The notes under the pieces: model-generated | Databases searched by the model: none | Seen by the model: only the letters and a program-made list of their open reading frames with translations | What the model was told of the DNA's origin: nothing | Program-made: the position numbers and the translations under genes | Shown here: positions 35,445 to 44,133 of the stretch, piece by piece | Position numbering within the stretch: position 1 is the first letter of the stretch | How the letters are laid out: every line of letters starts with the position of its first letter | From: Tenacibaculum sp. MAR_2009_124 | Lineage (GTDB): Bacteria > Bacteroidota > Bacteroidia > Flavobacteriales > Flavobacteriaceae | Reading direction: 5' to 3' | DNA length: 64,000 bases | Assembly (NCBI RefSeq): GCF_900105455.1 | Contig: NZ_FNSF01000002.1 | Location: 613,501-677,500, forward strand

Positions 35445-35856
35445 AATCCTTTCGTTATTCCGGTTATCACTTAATATTTATGGATGGAATTCAAAATATT
35501 TGCTAGCATTCGTCTTAACTTTAATATAAAAGTTTCGATTTATTTTAAATGGTTATACTAGCAAGTCCCCCTTTGAATTAGATACAAATATATAGTTAAA
35601 GTCACGAATATGAGAGTTTTAGTAAGTAAAATCGAGCGTGCAAATGAAAATAGCAGGAAATATAGGTGGTTCTGGAAGAAATAGTATTTAAGATTAATAC
35701 TTTAATAATTAAAAGCTTATCTAAGAATTTAACCTTATCGGCAAACTAACAAAAAACATTTTTTTAAAATATTTAACCATTGTTAGAGAGGTGGTTACGG
35801 TTGGTGAAGGAGCTAATTTATTCTCAAAATGAATAAACTAGCTCCTTTATTTTTTG
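35445..35856. other. Intergenic stretch, no confident gene
   Basis: About 410 bases. An ATG at 35609 opens only a 24-codon basic frame (ending YRWFWKK) with no sign of being a gene. TTGCTAG and CTAGCAA copies about 55 bases apart form a loose inverted repeat near 35499-35562. At the right end is a strong hairpin (35807-35847) whose T-rich tail is on the plus strand. No protein gene is seen. Confidence 0.5.
35807..35847 (+). terminator. Strong hairpin with plus-strand T tail, past the SGNH gene
   Basis: AAGGAGCTA-A-TTTATTC pairs with GAATAAA-C-TAGCTCCTT around TCAAAAT. The bases after it on the plus strand are TATTTTTTG, whereas on the minus strand no T run follows. It may still end the minus-strand hydrolase transcript, since the stop codon lies ten bases away. 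Confidence 0.5.
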
Positions 35857-36483
35857 TTATCTGATATGTTTTAGAAGGTTCTTGGCAATAATATTGGCAG
35901 TAACTTTAGAACCTTTTAAAGAAGGGTGGAAACCGTCTTTTCCATAATAATTAAACTTGTTAAAATCGTCAAAGTATTCTTTCCATTCTTTTCCAACAGG
36001 TAATAAAATGGCATCATTGATTTTTGCAGCTTCAGAATAGTTTTTGATCACGTTATCAAAACTTTGAAAATGATGGCGTGATGGCCAAACCATGAAATAA
36101 CAAAGTTTAGAGTTATTTTTCATACAAAGATCTTTAAATTTTTTACCAGTATCGATGAGCATTTTTCTTCCATTAGCTCTTGAAGAAGGTCCTTGTTGAA
36201 TAATTACAAAATCGAATTTTTTACTCGAAATTAGCCTTTGTACCTTTCCTCCATTCCAATGATCAATTATAGCATAATTTGGATATGCTACCATTTCAAC
36301 AAACATTTTTACTTTGCTTTGATTGGCAGCTCGTTTTACAAGCTTTGGCAAATTATTATAATAGGTTAAGCTATTACCAATAAATAAAACAGATATTTCT
36401 TTTTTCTCGTTGGGATTGTTCTCGGTAGTTTGAGAGAAACCATAGGTGCTTATAAACAGTAATACATAGAGTAAGTTTTTCAT
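35857..36483 (-). CDS. SGNH/GDSL-family secreted hydrolase
   Basis: About 208 residues starting at 36483, where MKNLLYVLLFISTYGFSQ is a signal peptide; the longer frame from 36540 overlaps the gene upstream. SGNH blocks are visible: block I FIGNSLTYYNNLPKL with the nucleophile Ser, a VIIQQGPSSRANGR segment, and DGFHPSLKGSKV with the Asp-x-x-His catalytic pair. Such enzymes are esterases that deacylate carbohydrates or lipids. It lies 23 bases after a GH18-type gene, suggesting joint action on a polysaccharide. Confidence 0.83.
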   Translation of the reverse strand: MKNLLYVLLFISTYGFSQTTENNPNEKKEISVLFIGNSLTYYNNLPKLVKRAANQSKVKMFVEMVAYPNYAIIDHWNGGKVQRLISSKKFDFVIIQQGPSSRANGRKMLIDTGKKFKDLCMKNNSKLCYFMVWPSRHHFQSFDNVIKNYSEAAKINDAILLPVGKEWKEYFDDFNKFNYYGKDGFHPSLKGSKVTANIIAKNLLKHIR

Positions 36484-36506
36484 AAAATAGGGGAATATAA
36501 ATAGTG

Positions 36507-37697
36507 TTATTCGGTAAATTTTTCTTTCAATAGATTCCATAATTCTGGATATCCATGATCATAACCAAGCGCCCAAATTCCAGCACCAGCTAATTGTTTC
36601 TCTTTAATCCAGTTATATTTTAAAGAAAGTGATTTTACATCCTCAAACCATAGTTCTTTATAAGCTGAATTTTCGTTGAGAGTAATGTAGGTCGACTCGC
36701 TGTTAGTGTTGAATTGAATAGGTGCATTGAGCCCGTCAATATAGTTACTTTTAATAATTCTATATGGAGGATTCGCGATAAATTTAGAAACTTTTGAAGG
36801 AATAGTTTTGGTAGTTGTCAACCATTCGGCTCCATAATAAGGAACGCCAACAATTAGTTTATCTGGTTTTACTCCTTTTGAAAGATAATAATTGACAGAG
36901 TATTCCATACCATTACCAAACTCCTTACTCGTTTTTAAAGGACTAACCGGTCCGGCTACCTTGCTAAAGCTGCCATAATAGTCGTAAGCCATTAGAGTAT
37001 AAAAATCAATACTATTATTTATTTTAGGAATGTCAAATACATCATGCCAGTCTTCTGCATATAAGCATAATGAAACCATATATTTAGGGTTTTTAAGTTT
37101 TAGTTTTTCCGATATTTTAACAATAAAATCATTAAACTCAGATTTTGAATTGCTGGAAACCTCCTCGAAATCGATGTTAATTCCATCAGCATTTCTGAAG
37201 TCTAATAAATCTATGACATTTTGGATTAAATTTTCTTGTGCTGAAGAATTTTTTAAAAATTCCATATTATTTGAAGCACCAAAGTTTGAAATACTTAAAA
37301 ACACCTTACAGTTATGAGCCTTTGCGCTATCAATTAAAGCCGTAGTTTTCCATTGATGAATGCTTTTATAATCTCCGTTCTCTGGGTTTACAGAGTAGGA
37401 GAAATAAGAAATACCCCAGAGGATATCGAAATTATATGCAGTATAGGCTGTTCCGCTGCTGTAAAGATGCCAACCGAAAGTTTTGTATCGTGGGTTTCTC
37501 TTTTGATTTTTATACTTGATGGTTAATGAAGTTCTTTTTTTTAAGCTATCCCATTGACTTTCTTTAGTGAAATTGAATTTTTGATGAAGTTTTTCTTGAG
37601 AGCTTCTATGACTTTCAAATGGTTTATTTGGCTTGGTTTTACTACAAGAAGCAATAATTAGTACCAAAAAAACGGCATATAATATATTATTTTTCAT
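36507..37697 (-). CDS. Glycoside hydrolase family 18-like lipoprotein
   Basis: A 396-residue lipoprotein (MKNNILYAVFLVLIIASCSK, Cys at residue 18). The GH18 barrel is recognisable: KVFLSISNFG (strand 3), DGINIDFEEVS with the catalytic Glu, YTLMAYDYYGS, KLIVGVPYYGAEW and AGAGIWALGYDHG at the end. The consensus DGxDxDxE reads DGINIDFE here, with Asn for the first inner Asp, as in some YaaH/SleL-like peptidoglycan-acting relatives. Chitin, peptidoglycan or host glycans are possible substrates. It is anchored in the envelope and probably cotranscribed with the SGNH hydrolase. Confidence 0.85.
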   Translation of the reverse strand: MKNNILYAVFLVLIIASCSKTKPNKPFESHRSSQEKLHQKFNFTKESQWDSLKKRTSLTIKYKNQKRNPRYKTFGWHLYSSGTAYTAYNFDILWGISYFSYSVNPENGDYKSIHQWKTTALIDSAKAHNCKVFLSISNFGASNNMEFLKNSSAQENLIQNVIDLLDFRNADGINIDFEEVSSNSKSEFNDFIVKISEKLKLKNPKYMVSLCLYAEDWHDVFDIPKINNSIDFYTLMAYDYYGSFSKVAGPVSPLKTSKEFGNGMEYSVNYYLSKGVKPDKLIVGVPYYGAEWLTTTKTIPSKVSKFIANPPYRIIKSNYIDGLNAPIQFNTNSESTYITLNENSAYKELWFEDVKSLSLKYNWIKEKQLAGAGIWALGYDHGYPELWNLLKEKFTE

Positions 37698-37866
37698 CTG
37701 TTAAGTTTTATACTTACCAGTCGTCATGTACAAATTTTAGAAATGAGTTGTAATAGTTTTGAAGTAACACAATTCATATCCATTTAGTTTAAGGAAGACG
37801 TTATAAGTTTTTATTTTATTGTTTGGCTTACAGCTAAAATACATGAAATTTAATTAAAAGTGAGAC

Positions 37867-38742
37867 CTAATTCCTCCCACAGCATTTTTTATATTTTTTT
37901 CCACTATTACATGGACAAGAATCATTTCTGCCAACATCGGTTCTAGGGATGAAAAGATTTCGATCATCCATGTCTTGCTTGAAAATCAATTCTAACTTAT
38001 TATAAAGCCTTGGATGTTTTTTTGCTAGTAATTTCGGTCTTTCGAAAAAATATTCGCCAACAACTGAAAAGAACTCGGCTTTATTGGTGCCTCCATAAGG
38101 ATTTATATCAGATTCTTCTTCATATATTTCCTCCATTTTATGAGTCATTAAATCTATCCAAGGGAGCACATATTGCTTTTCAAGTAATACTTCAGGTATG
38201 CCGTCTATTTTTCCATCCAATTTATCTATTAAATGAATAAATTCATGAATCGCTGTATTTTGTTTATCTGATTCATTTTTGAAGCCAAGATGTAAGGCGT
38301 TTTTTGATAGAATCATTTTATTTTCCAGAAAACCATTTCCAACCATGCCTAAAACATTTCTATCAGGCCCAGTTCTTTCCAGGTCTCTATTGAACATACA
38401 TGGATATAGGAAAATTTCTGAGATATTTGGATAGTTCCAATCAGGAAAGTTAAAAATAGGGATAATAGCACTTGCAGCGATTAAAACTTTATCTATGTTT
38501 TCAACCGAAGTATCAACACCTACAATAGAACAATTTAATAGAAATTCTTGAATTTTAAATTCGAATTGATCTTTTTCGTCGAAAGCAAGGGCGTTATAAA
38601 AAGCAACGTTTTCAACAAGATACGGTCTCCATTCTGGAGGGAAAGCTACTTGCGGAGTACGATGTTTATCAACTTTTTTTTTAGATTTTTGCCTGTAAAT
38701 AAGCAATCCAATGAAAAGTACAGCAATTGTAGATGTTAGCAT
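37867..38742 (-). CDS. MtfA-like zinc peptidase (M90) with C-terminal SEC-C motif
   Basis: A 291-residue protein with an N-terminal membrane helix (about residues 1-16). Its MtfA-type domain carries the zinc motif AIHEFIHLIDKLDG (HExxH) and a downstream EFFSVVGEYFFERP with the third ligand Glu. In E. coli MtfA is a soluble peptidase that interacts with the Mlc repressor of glucose uptake. The last 25 residues, GRNDSCPCNSGKKYKKCCG, form a SEC-C zinc motif like that of SecA, which is unusual for MtfA as described in E. coli. The start is preceded by a TATTTTTG box 17 bases upstream. Confidence 0.82.
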   Translation of the reverse strand: MLTSTIAVLFIGLLIYRQKSKKKVDKHRTPQVAFPPEWRPYLVENVAFYNALAFDEKDQFEFKIQEFLLNCSIVGVDTSVENIDKVLIAASAIIPIFNFPDWNYPNISEIFLYPCMFNRDLERTGPDRNVLGMVGNGFLENKMILSKNALHLGFKNESDKQNTAIHEFIHLIDKLDGKIDGIPEVLLEKQYVLPWIDLMTHKMEEIYEEESDINPYGGTNKAEFFSVVGEYFFERPKLLAKKHPRLYNKLELIFKQDMDDRNLFIPRTDVGRNDSCPCNSGKKYKKCCGRN

Positions 38743-38759
38743 TTTTTCTGTTTAAAAGC

Positions 38760-38767
38760 CAAAAATA
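38760..38767 (-). promoter_or_regulatory. -7 promoter box of the MtfA-like gene
   Basis: TATTTTTG on the minus strand, 17 bases before the ATG at 38742, matches TAnnTTTG. No TTG at normal spacing was identified. Confidence 0.35.
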
Positions 38768-38840
38768 AAGGATTTCTGCCGTTTAGGGTAATTTGCTTAA
38801 ATCTGATTAAAATCAATATCAATTTCCCATATAAAAAAAA

Positions 38841-38856
38841 CTCACCAGGAGGTGAG
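38841..38856 (-). terminator. Intrinsic terminator of the M28 peptidase gene
   Basis: CTCACC at 38841-38846 pairs with GGTGAG at 38851-38856 around AGGA. On the minus strand it is followed by eight T residues, about 40 bases past the peptidase stop. Confidence 0.75.
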
Positions 38857-38895
38857 CTTTTGAACTATTAATTTAAAACTTGAAGTTCCTAAGTT

Positions 38896-39930
38896 TTATG
38901 GAGTCTTATCTACTTTAATGCGATCGGTTCTATTTGCCACTTCCCAAGCAGTATGAAAAACTAAGCGAGTTCTTGTTTCAAGCATTTCGTAGTTAATTTT
39001 ATCAGGAGTATCCGTAGACTTATGATAATCAGCATGTGTACCATTGAAATAAAAGATAATAGGAATGTTATGCTTCGCAAAATTATAGTGATCAGATCTG
39101 TAATAAAAACGATTAGGATCGTTTTCATCATTGTATTTATAATCTAAATCTATTTGAGTGTATTTTATATTAATAGCTTCTGAAATACTATGTAATTCAG
39201 AGCTTAGTTTATCAGAACCAATTAAATACACGTAGTTAGGGTTTCCCTTATGTCGATCGTCAACTCTTCCAATCATATCAATGTTTAAATTAGTAACGGT
39301 GTTCGCTAAAGGGAAAATTGGGTTTTCAGTATAGTATTTAGAGCCTAATAAACCTTTTTCTTCTCCTGTAACATGTAAGAATAAGATTGATCGTTTTGGA
39401 CCTTTTCCGGCATCTGACGCTTTTTTAAAAGCTTCAGCAATTTCCAAAACAGCTACAGTACCTGACCCGTCATCATCAGCCCCATTATATATTTTTCCAT
39501 TCTTGGTACCAATATGATCTAAGTGTGCTGATATTACAATAATTTCTTCAGGTTTTTCAGTCCCTTCAATAAAAGCAAGAACGTTTTCCGAATCTTTTAA
39601 AGCTTTTCTTCCGAAAACATTTTTAGTAAAAAATCGAGAAGGAATTTCTTGAAGATAATCACCTTCACTTATAGGTGATTTAATGCCACTTTTTATATAA
39701 AAATCTTTCAAGTATTGAACAGCTTTTTTCTGTCCAGGCTCACCAGTATCTCTTCCTTCAAACTCATCAGAAGCATAAACAAATAAATGTTTTCCTAAAT
39801 CTTTGGCAGTAATTGTTTCAGCATATTTTAAGGAATGATCGATATTGGATTCGTTTTCAATACCTGTAGCTTCCTTACTTGTACTGCATGCTGCCAAGGC
39901 CACAGCACCAGCTATAAGTAGTTTTCTCAT
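38896..39930 (-). CDS. M28-family metallopeptidase, probable lipoprotein
   Basis: A 344-residue zinc aminopeptidase-type enzyme. The signal MRKLLIAGAVALAACSTS has a lipobox Cys. The five metal ligands of M28 are in place: His in ISAHLDHIG, Asp in GADDDGSGT, Glu-Glu in TGEEKGLLG, Asp in NIDMIGR, and His in YRSDHYNFA. It cleaves peptides in the periplasm or outer-membrane leaflet. I start it at the ATG at 39930; a TTG one codon upstream is less likely. Monocistronic, with its own terminator. Confidence 0.9.
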   Translation of the reverse strand: MRKLLIAGAVALAACSTSKEATGIENESNIDHSLKYAETITAKDLGKHLFVYASDEFEGRDTGEPGQKKAVQYLKDFYIKSGIKSPISEGDYLQEIPSRFFTKNVFGRKALKDSENVLAFIEGTEKPEEIIVISAHLDHIGTKNGKIYNGADDDGSGTVAVLEIAEAFKKASDAGKGPKRSILFLHVTGEEKGLLGSKYYTENPIFPLANTVTNLNIDMIGRVDDRHKGNPNYVYLIGSDKLSSELHSISEAINIKYTQIDLDYKYNDENDPNRFYYRSDHYNFAKHNIPIIFYFNGTHADYHKSTDTPDKINYEMLETRTRLVFHTAWEVANRTDRIKVDKTP

Positions 39931-39994
39931 CAATAATTGTTAATTTACATGGGTTCGAAAAGCTTAATTTTAAAAATTAAACTGGCTAGCAAAG

Positions 39995-40792
39995 TTACTT
40001 TTTCCTTATGACGAATTGTTCTAATGTTTTGTTAAAACTTATTAATTCCATAGGAAATAGGGAGTTAAAGGCATTTTGATCAATAAGTTTTTTTGCAGAT
40101 CCTTGGTATAATTGGTCTTTGGTGAGTAAAATAAGTTCATCGGCCAATTGAATAGCAAGGTTTACTTCATGTGTTGAAATAATAATAGTTTTATTGGTAG
40201 TCTCAACAAGCTTTTGCAATAATGAAAATACTTTAAATGTGTGGTGAATATCTAAGTGAGCGGTCGGCTCATCAAGGATAATTACTTCGGTATCCTGAGC
40301 TAACGCCCGAGCAATTAATACACGTTGTAATTGACCATCGCTAAGTTCGTAAAAAGGTTTGTCCTTTAAATGGGTAATTTCCGTTTGTTCAATTGCCCAA
40401 GAAATTTTTTTTAAATGTTTCGAAGATAGCTTATCAATCCAGTTAGTGTAGGGTTGTCTTCCTAAAGCAACAAGTTCAAAAACGGTTAGCTGGCTTAAAG
40501 GAAGTCGTTCGGTCAATACCAAGCTTAATTTAGTAGCGAGTTCCTGATGAGAGTATTGTTCAATATCTTTTCCATTAAGATTAATACTACCATCTAATGG
40601 CTTTTGAACTTTTGAAATTGAACGTAATAAAGTTGATTTACCTATTCCGTTTCTTCCTAAAAGAGCAATGAATTTTCCTTTTTTAAGTTTTAAATTGATA
40701 TTAGAAGCAATAATAGTTCGTTTCTTTTTAGAAGAATATCCAATAGATAGGTCTTTGGTTTCTAGTATGTTATTTTTTTTTGTGTTACACAT
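39995..40792 (-). CDS. ABC transporter ATP-binding protein, iron/haem/cobalamin type
   Basis: A 265-residue ATPase of the FecE/BtuD/HmuV group. Walker A is GRNGIGKST, the signature is LSDGQLQRVLIARAL (Asp in place of the first Gly, usual in this group), Walker B is VIILDEPTAHLD, and the switch His is in ISTHEVN. The gene overlaps the end of the permease gene by eight bases. It powers uptake of an iron complex, haem or vitamin B12; which one cannot be told. No periplasmic binding-protein gene is adjacent. Confidence 0.9.
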   Translation of the reverse strand: MCNTKKNNILETKDLSIGYSSKKKRTIIASNINLKLKKGKFIALLGRNGIGKSTLLRSISKVQKPLDGSINLNGKDIEQYSHQELATKLSLVLTERLPLSQLTVFELVALGRQPYTNWIDKLSSKHLKKISWAIEQTEITHLKDKPFYELSDGQLQRVLIARALAQDTEVIILDEPTAHLDIHHTFKVFSLLQKLVETTNKTIIISTHEVNLAIQLADELILLTKDQLYQGSAKKLIDQNAFNSLFPMELISFNKTLEQFVIRKK

Positions 40793-41816
40793 AAATCTTC
40801 TTTTTTCTGACTAGTAACCAAATAACAATAGGTGCTCCAAATAATGAGGTAATTGCATTAATTGGTAATATAAAAGAACTATTAGGTAATTGAGCGATAC
40901 TATCACAAATGAGTAGTATTATTGCTCCAATAATAGCTGTTGAAGGTATTAATATTTTATGGTTTGAACTCATGAAGAAAATTTTAGCTAAATGCGGTAC
41001 TGCCAAACCAATAAAGGCAATGGGGCCTGAAAAAGCTGTAATAACTCCTGTCAACAAACTCGTTATTAACAAAATAATGTTTCTGCTTTTTTTGATATTC
41101 ACACCTAAACTTATTGCATAGTTTTCACCTAACAACAAGCTGTTTAAAGGTTTTATAACAAGGGAAGTAGCAGATATGCCGACTAGATAAATAACAAAGA
41201 AAATTAGGATTTCATTCCAAGTTAAATTACCTAAACTACCGAAACTCCAGAATTGATATTGCTGAATTTGCTCAGCTTCACTAAAATAAGATAAAACGCT
41301 AATAACCGCAGAGGTTAAAGAACCAAACATCAAACCTATAATTAGTATTGACATTGTGTTTCGAATTTTATTAGCAGCGACAATAATAGCTGAAAGAACG
41401 ATAAACGAACCAATGCTTGCAGCAAATGCCATGGACCAATTAGAGACGATTAAAGATCCAAACAAACCTCCAAACAAACCCGAACCTAATATAAACAAAG
41501 CGACACCAAGGCTGGCTCCTGATGATATCCCTAAAACAAAAGGTCCAGCTAAGGGATTTCTAAATAATGTTTGCATCAAAAGGCCACTTATAGATAAACC
41601 AGATCCTACCATGATAGCAGTCATTGCTTTGGGAAGTCGATAATTGATGACAATAATGTCCCAACTACTTTTAACGGATTCTCCTCCAGTTAAAATAGAA
41701 ATGATTTCAGAAATAGGAATACGAACAGAGCCTAAACTAATGTTGATTATTAAAAAACACATCAACAGAGAAATAAGTAGAATAAAATGTTTCGTATATG
41801 TTTTAGTAATGCTCAA
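40785..41816 (-). CDS. FecCD-family ABC transporter permease
   Basis: A 343-residue permease with about ten hydrophobic helices. Landmarks are the FecCD segments YRLPKAMTAIMVGSGLSISG near residue 55, NPLAGPFVLGISSGASLG, and the ATPase-coupling region GPIAFIGLAVPHLAKIF. It forms the membrane channel with the ATPase encoded downstream. The start is TTG at 41816, four bases past the rdgB stop, so the two genes are translationally close. The next Met would cut into the first helix. Confidence 0.9.
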   Translation of the reverse strand: MSITKTYTKHFILLISLLMCFLIINISLGSVRIPISEIISILTGGESVKSSWDIIVINYRLPKAMTAIMVGSGLSISGLLMQTLFRNPLAGPFVLGISSGASLGVALFILGSGLFGGLFGSLIVSNWSMAFAASIGSFIVLSAIIVAANKIRNTMSILIIGLMFGSLTSAVISVLSYFSEAEQIQQYQFWSFGSLGNLTWNEILIFFVIYLVGISATSLVIKPLNSLLLGENYAISLGVNIKKSRNIILLITSLLTGVITAFSGPIAFIGLAVPHLAKIFFMSSNHKILIPSTAIIGAIILLICDSIAQLPNSSFILPINAITSLFGAPIVIWLLVRKKKIYV

Positions 41817-41820
41817 GAGT

Positions 41821-42399
41821 TTATGCTAATGATGTTAAGAATGCGACCAATTTTTGAATGGCCAATCCTCGATGACTTATTTTGTTTTTTTCTTCAGAAG
41901 ACATTTGAGCGAAAGATATTTGATGACCTTCGGGTTTAAAAACTGGATCATATCCAAATCCCTTTTCTCCTTGTTTTTCTTTTAAAATATCTCCTTTACA
42001 AACACCATCGAAGAAATGTTGTTTTCCATTTAAATTTAAACAAATGGACGTTCGGAAATGTGCTTGTCTGTTATTTGTGTTTTTTAGTTCATTTAACAGT
42101 TTTTGCATGTTGTTTTCTGCATTAGCGGGTTCTCCTGCATATCGAGCGGAATACACTCCAGGGGCTCCATTTAAGGCCGCAACTTCCAATCCAGTGTCGT
42201 CAGCAAAACAGTTATACTGATAATTATCGCTAATATGGTTCGCTTTAATTTGAGCATTTCCTTCTAAAGTACTAGAAGTTTCAGCTATATCTTCAAAACA
42301 ATGAATGTCTTTTAACGATAATAATTCGATGGAGTTGGGTAACATTTTTTGTACTTCAGCTAATTTGTTCAAATTATTGGTAGCAAAAACGAGTTTCAT
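41821..42399 (-). CDS. rdgB: Non-canonical purine NTP pyrophosphatase (RdgB/HAM1)
   Basis: Hydrolyses ITP, dITP and XTP to the monophosphates and so keeps damaged purines out of nucleic acids. The 192-residue protein has [16 protein letters not shown] at its start, the substrate site [27 protein letters not shown] and the C-terminal [10 protein letters not shown]. Length and motifs are typical. It is the first gene of an operon with the iron-type permease and ATPase; the functional link between them is unclear. Confidence 0.94.
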   Translation of the reverse strand: MKLVFATNNLNKLAEVQKMLPNSIELLSLKDIHCFEDIAETSSTLEGNAQIKANHISDNYQYNCFADDTGLEVAALNGAPGVYSARYAGEPANAENNMQKLLNELKNTNNRQAHFRTSICLNLNGKQHFFDGVCKGDILKEKQGEKGFGYDPVFKPEGHQISFAQMSSEEKNKISHRGLAIQKLVAFLTSLA

Positions 42400-42654
42400 A
42401 TTTTTCAGTTATTACCTAGTTAAGTGTCGTTGAATTTTTAAAAATGTATCAATTTCCTACTCAAAAAACAGTAGTCAGAACATTTTGTTGTGTTAACAAA
42501 AGTAATCTTTTTTATGATGATAGTAGCTTTTTGATAAATATTATGCGTTCTTTACAAATCTCGGGAAGTACTGAAAACAAAGGAATGTCGCCTAAATGTC
42601 GGGTAAAATACAGTCTAATTTTTTTATCAATTTAAAAATCGAAATTAACATTGC

Positions 42655-43476
42655 ATGAAAAACGAAAAAATATACATCATGAAACAACCAGATTTAGGCA
42701 AGAAGATTTTTGAATTAAGAAAGCAAAAGGGATTTACTCAAGAAGAATTGGTAGAAAAATGCAATATTAATGTACGAACTATTCAACGAATAGAGGCAGG
42801 AGAAACTACACCAAGAAGTGTTACGATAAAACTAATATTAGAAGCACTGGATGTAGAAAACGATGAAATTATTAAAGAGAATTATGCAGGAGGAAGGTTT
42901 GATAAGTTATTTGGATTTAATTCAGATAATTTTAAAAGTGTATTGAATTTAGCATGGATTTTTGGAGTTGTTTATTTCTTATTTGGATTTGCGGAGGTTG
43001 CTGCTGAAACTAATTATTACTTAGATGGTGAAAATTATTTTAACGATTTTAGTTATATTCTTATCAAAATAACTACCGTAGTTTCTTTCACCTTTTTTAT
43101 GCGAGGATTTGTATTTGTAGGGAGTTATTACAAAAATGGATTGTTAGAGTTCATGTCATTTCTTTTAATTCTTTTAAATTTTGTTTTTGGAATTTCCGAT
43201 ATCCTTTCTTTGTACATTGACGAGAGTTATACGTACTATTTTATGGTAGCAAAGGTTATGACCTTCGGATGTGTAGGTGTGATTTTCGGAATAGGAATTA
43301 TACGATTAAGAAAATATATTGGTGACTTAGCCATTGCAACGGGTGTTTTAGAAATAGTGACGGGCGTTTTTTTTGCCACTGTAATTTTAGCCATTGTTGG
43401 GGTTTTTGCTTTAATTCCATTGGAGTTATTGGAGATTGTAATTCTATACAAAATTGCATCCAAGTTAAATCAATAA
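42655..43476 (+). CDS. XRE-family HTH regulator with C-terminal membrane domain
   Basis: A 273-residue protein. Residues about 10-70 are a Cro/CI-type helix-turn-helix (KKIFELRKQKGFTQEELVEKC, NVRTIQRIEAGETTPRSVTIK). Five or so hydrophobic helices follow from about residue 95 to the end. A DNA-binding domain tied to the membrane suggests a one-component sensor. An ATG at 42679 (MKQPDLGKK) is an equally good start and would remove eight residues. It is divergent from rdgB, with 255 bases between them; the short frame there (42444-42635) is not convincing. Confidence 0.8.
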   Translation: MKNEKIYIMKQPDLGKKIFELRKQKGFTQEELVEKCNINVRTIQRIEAGETTPRSVTIKLILEALDVENDEIIKENYAGGRFDKLFGFNSDNFKSVLNLAWIFGVVYFLFGFAEVAAETNYYLDGENYFNDFSYILIKITTVVSFTFFMRGFVFVGSYYKNGLLEFMSFLLILLNFVFGISDILSLYIDESYTYYFMVAKVMTFGCVGVIFGIGIIRLRKYIGDLAIATGVLEIVTGVFFATVILAIVGVFALIPLELLEIVILYKIASKLNQ

Positions 43477-43508
43477 TTAATCATTGATAATTGTGATTAG
43501 TTAAAAAA

Positions 43509-43982
43509 TTATTCATGATGATATGGCTCATTTCTTAAAATGGTAAATCCACGATAAACTTGTTCAACAATAAATAAACGAATCATCTGATGGGAAAATG
43601 TCATTTTTGATAATGATAGTTTCCCATTTGCTTTATTATAAACAGCTTCGGAAAAACCGTATGGACCGCCAATAACAAAAACGAGTTGTTTAATACCAGA
43701 ATTCATTTTTTTCTGTAGATAATGAGAAAATTCTATAGAGGTGTGCTGCTTCCCTTTATCATCTAATAATATTAATTGGTCTGTAGGTTGAAGTTTCCCT
43801 AAAATCAAACTACCTTCTTTTTCTTTTTGTTGTTGCTCACTTAGGTTCTTAACGTTTTTTATATCAGGAATAACCTCAAGTTCAAACTTTACATAATGTT
43901 TTAATCTATTTTGATATTCGTCTATTAGCTGTTGAAGTTGCTTATTATCGGTTTTCCCTATAGCGAGTAATTTTATTTTCAT
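43509..43982 (-). CDS. rlmH: 23S rRNA (pseudouridine1915-N3)-methyltransferase
   Basis: RlmH (SPOUT superfamily) methylates pseudouridine 1915 in helix 69 of 23S rRNA. The 157-residue protein has the expected KIKLLAIGKT start, LILLDDKGKQHTS, the SAM knot FVIGGPYGFSEAVY, and the C-terminal LSLSKMTFSHQMIRLFIVEQ and RNEPYHHE. Length is typical and the start is unambiguous. Confidence 0.96.
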   Translation of the reverse strand: MKIKLLAIGKTDNKQLQQLIDEYQNRLKHYVKFELEVIPDIKNVKNLSEQQQKEKEGSLILGKLQPTDQLILLDDKGKQHTSIEFSHYLQKKMNSGIKQLVFVIGGPYGFSEAVYNKANGKLSLSKMTFSHQMIRLFIVEQVYRGFTILRNEPYHHE

Positions 43983-44133
43983 GGAATTAATTTAGATATA
44001 AATGCATGGTTGTATTCATTATGACTGTAATGAACTATTTAACCGAAACCCTCAATGAGAGTTTTATATGGTAAAATTACAAATGTTTTGAGTTTTGTAT
44101 CCGAGTTTATTTTAAAAACTTAAGACCATTATT

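Noticed and set aside
42444..42635. 63-codon plus-strand frame before the HTH gene
   Set aside because: It lies in the rdgB/HTH divergent gap, has no recognisable motif and no promoter or ribosome-site support; its composition looks like translated non-coding DNA.
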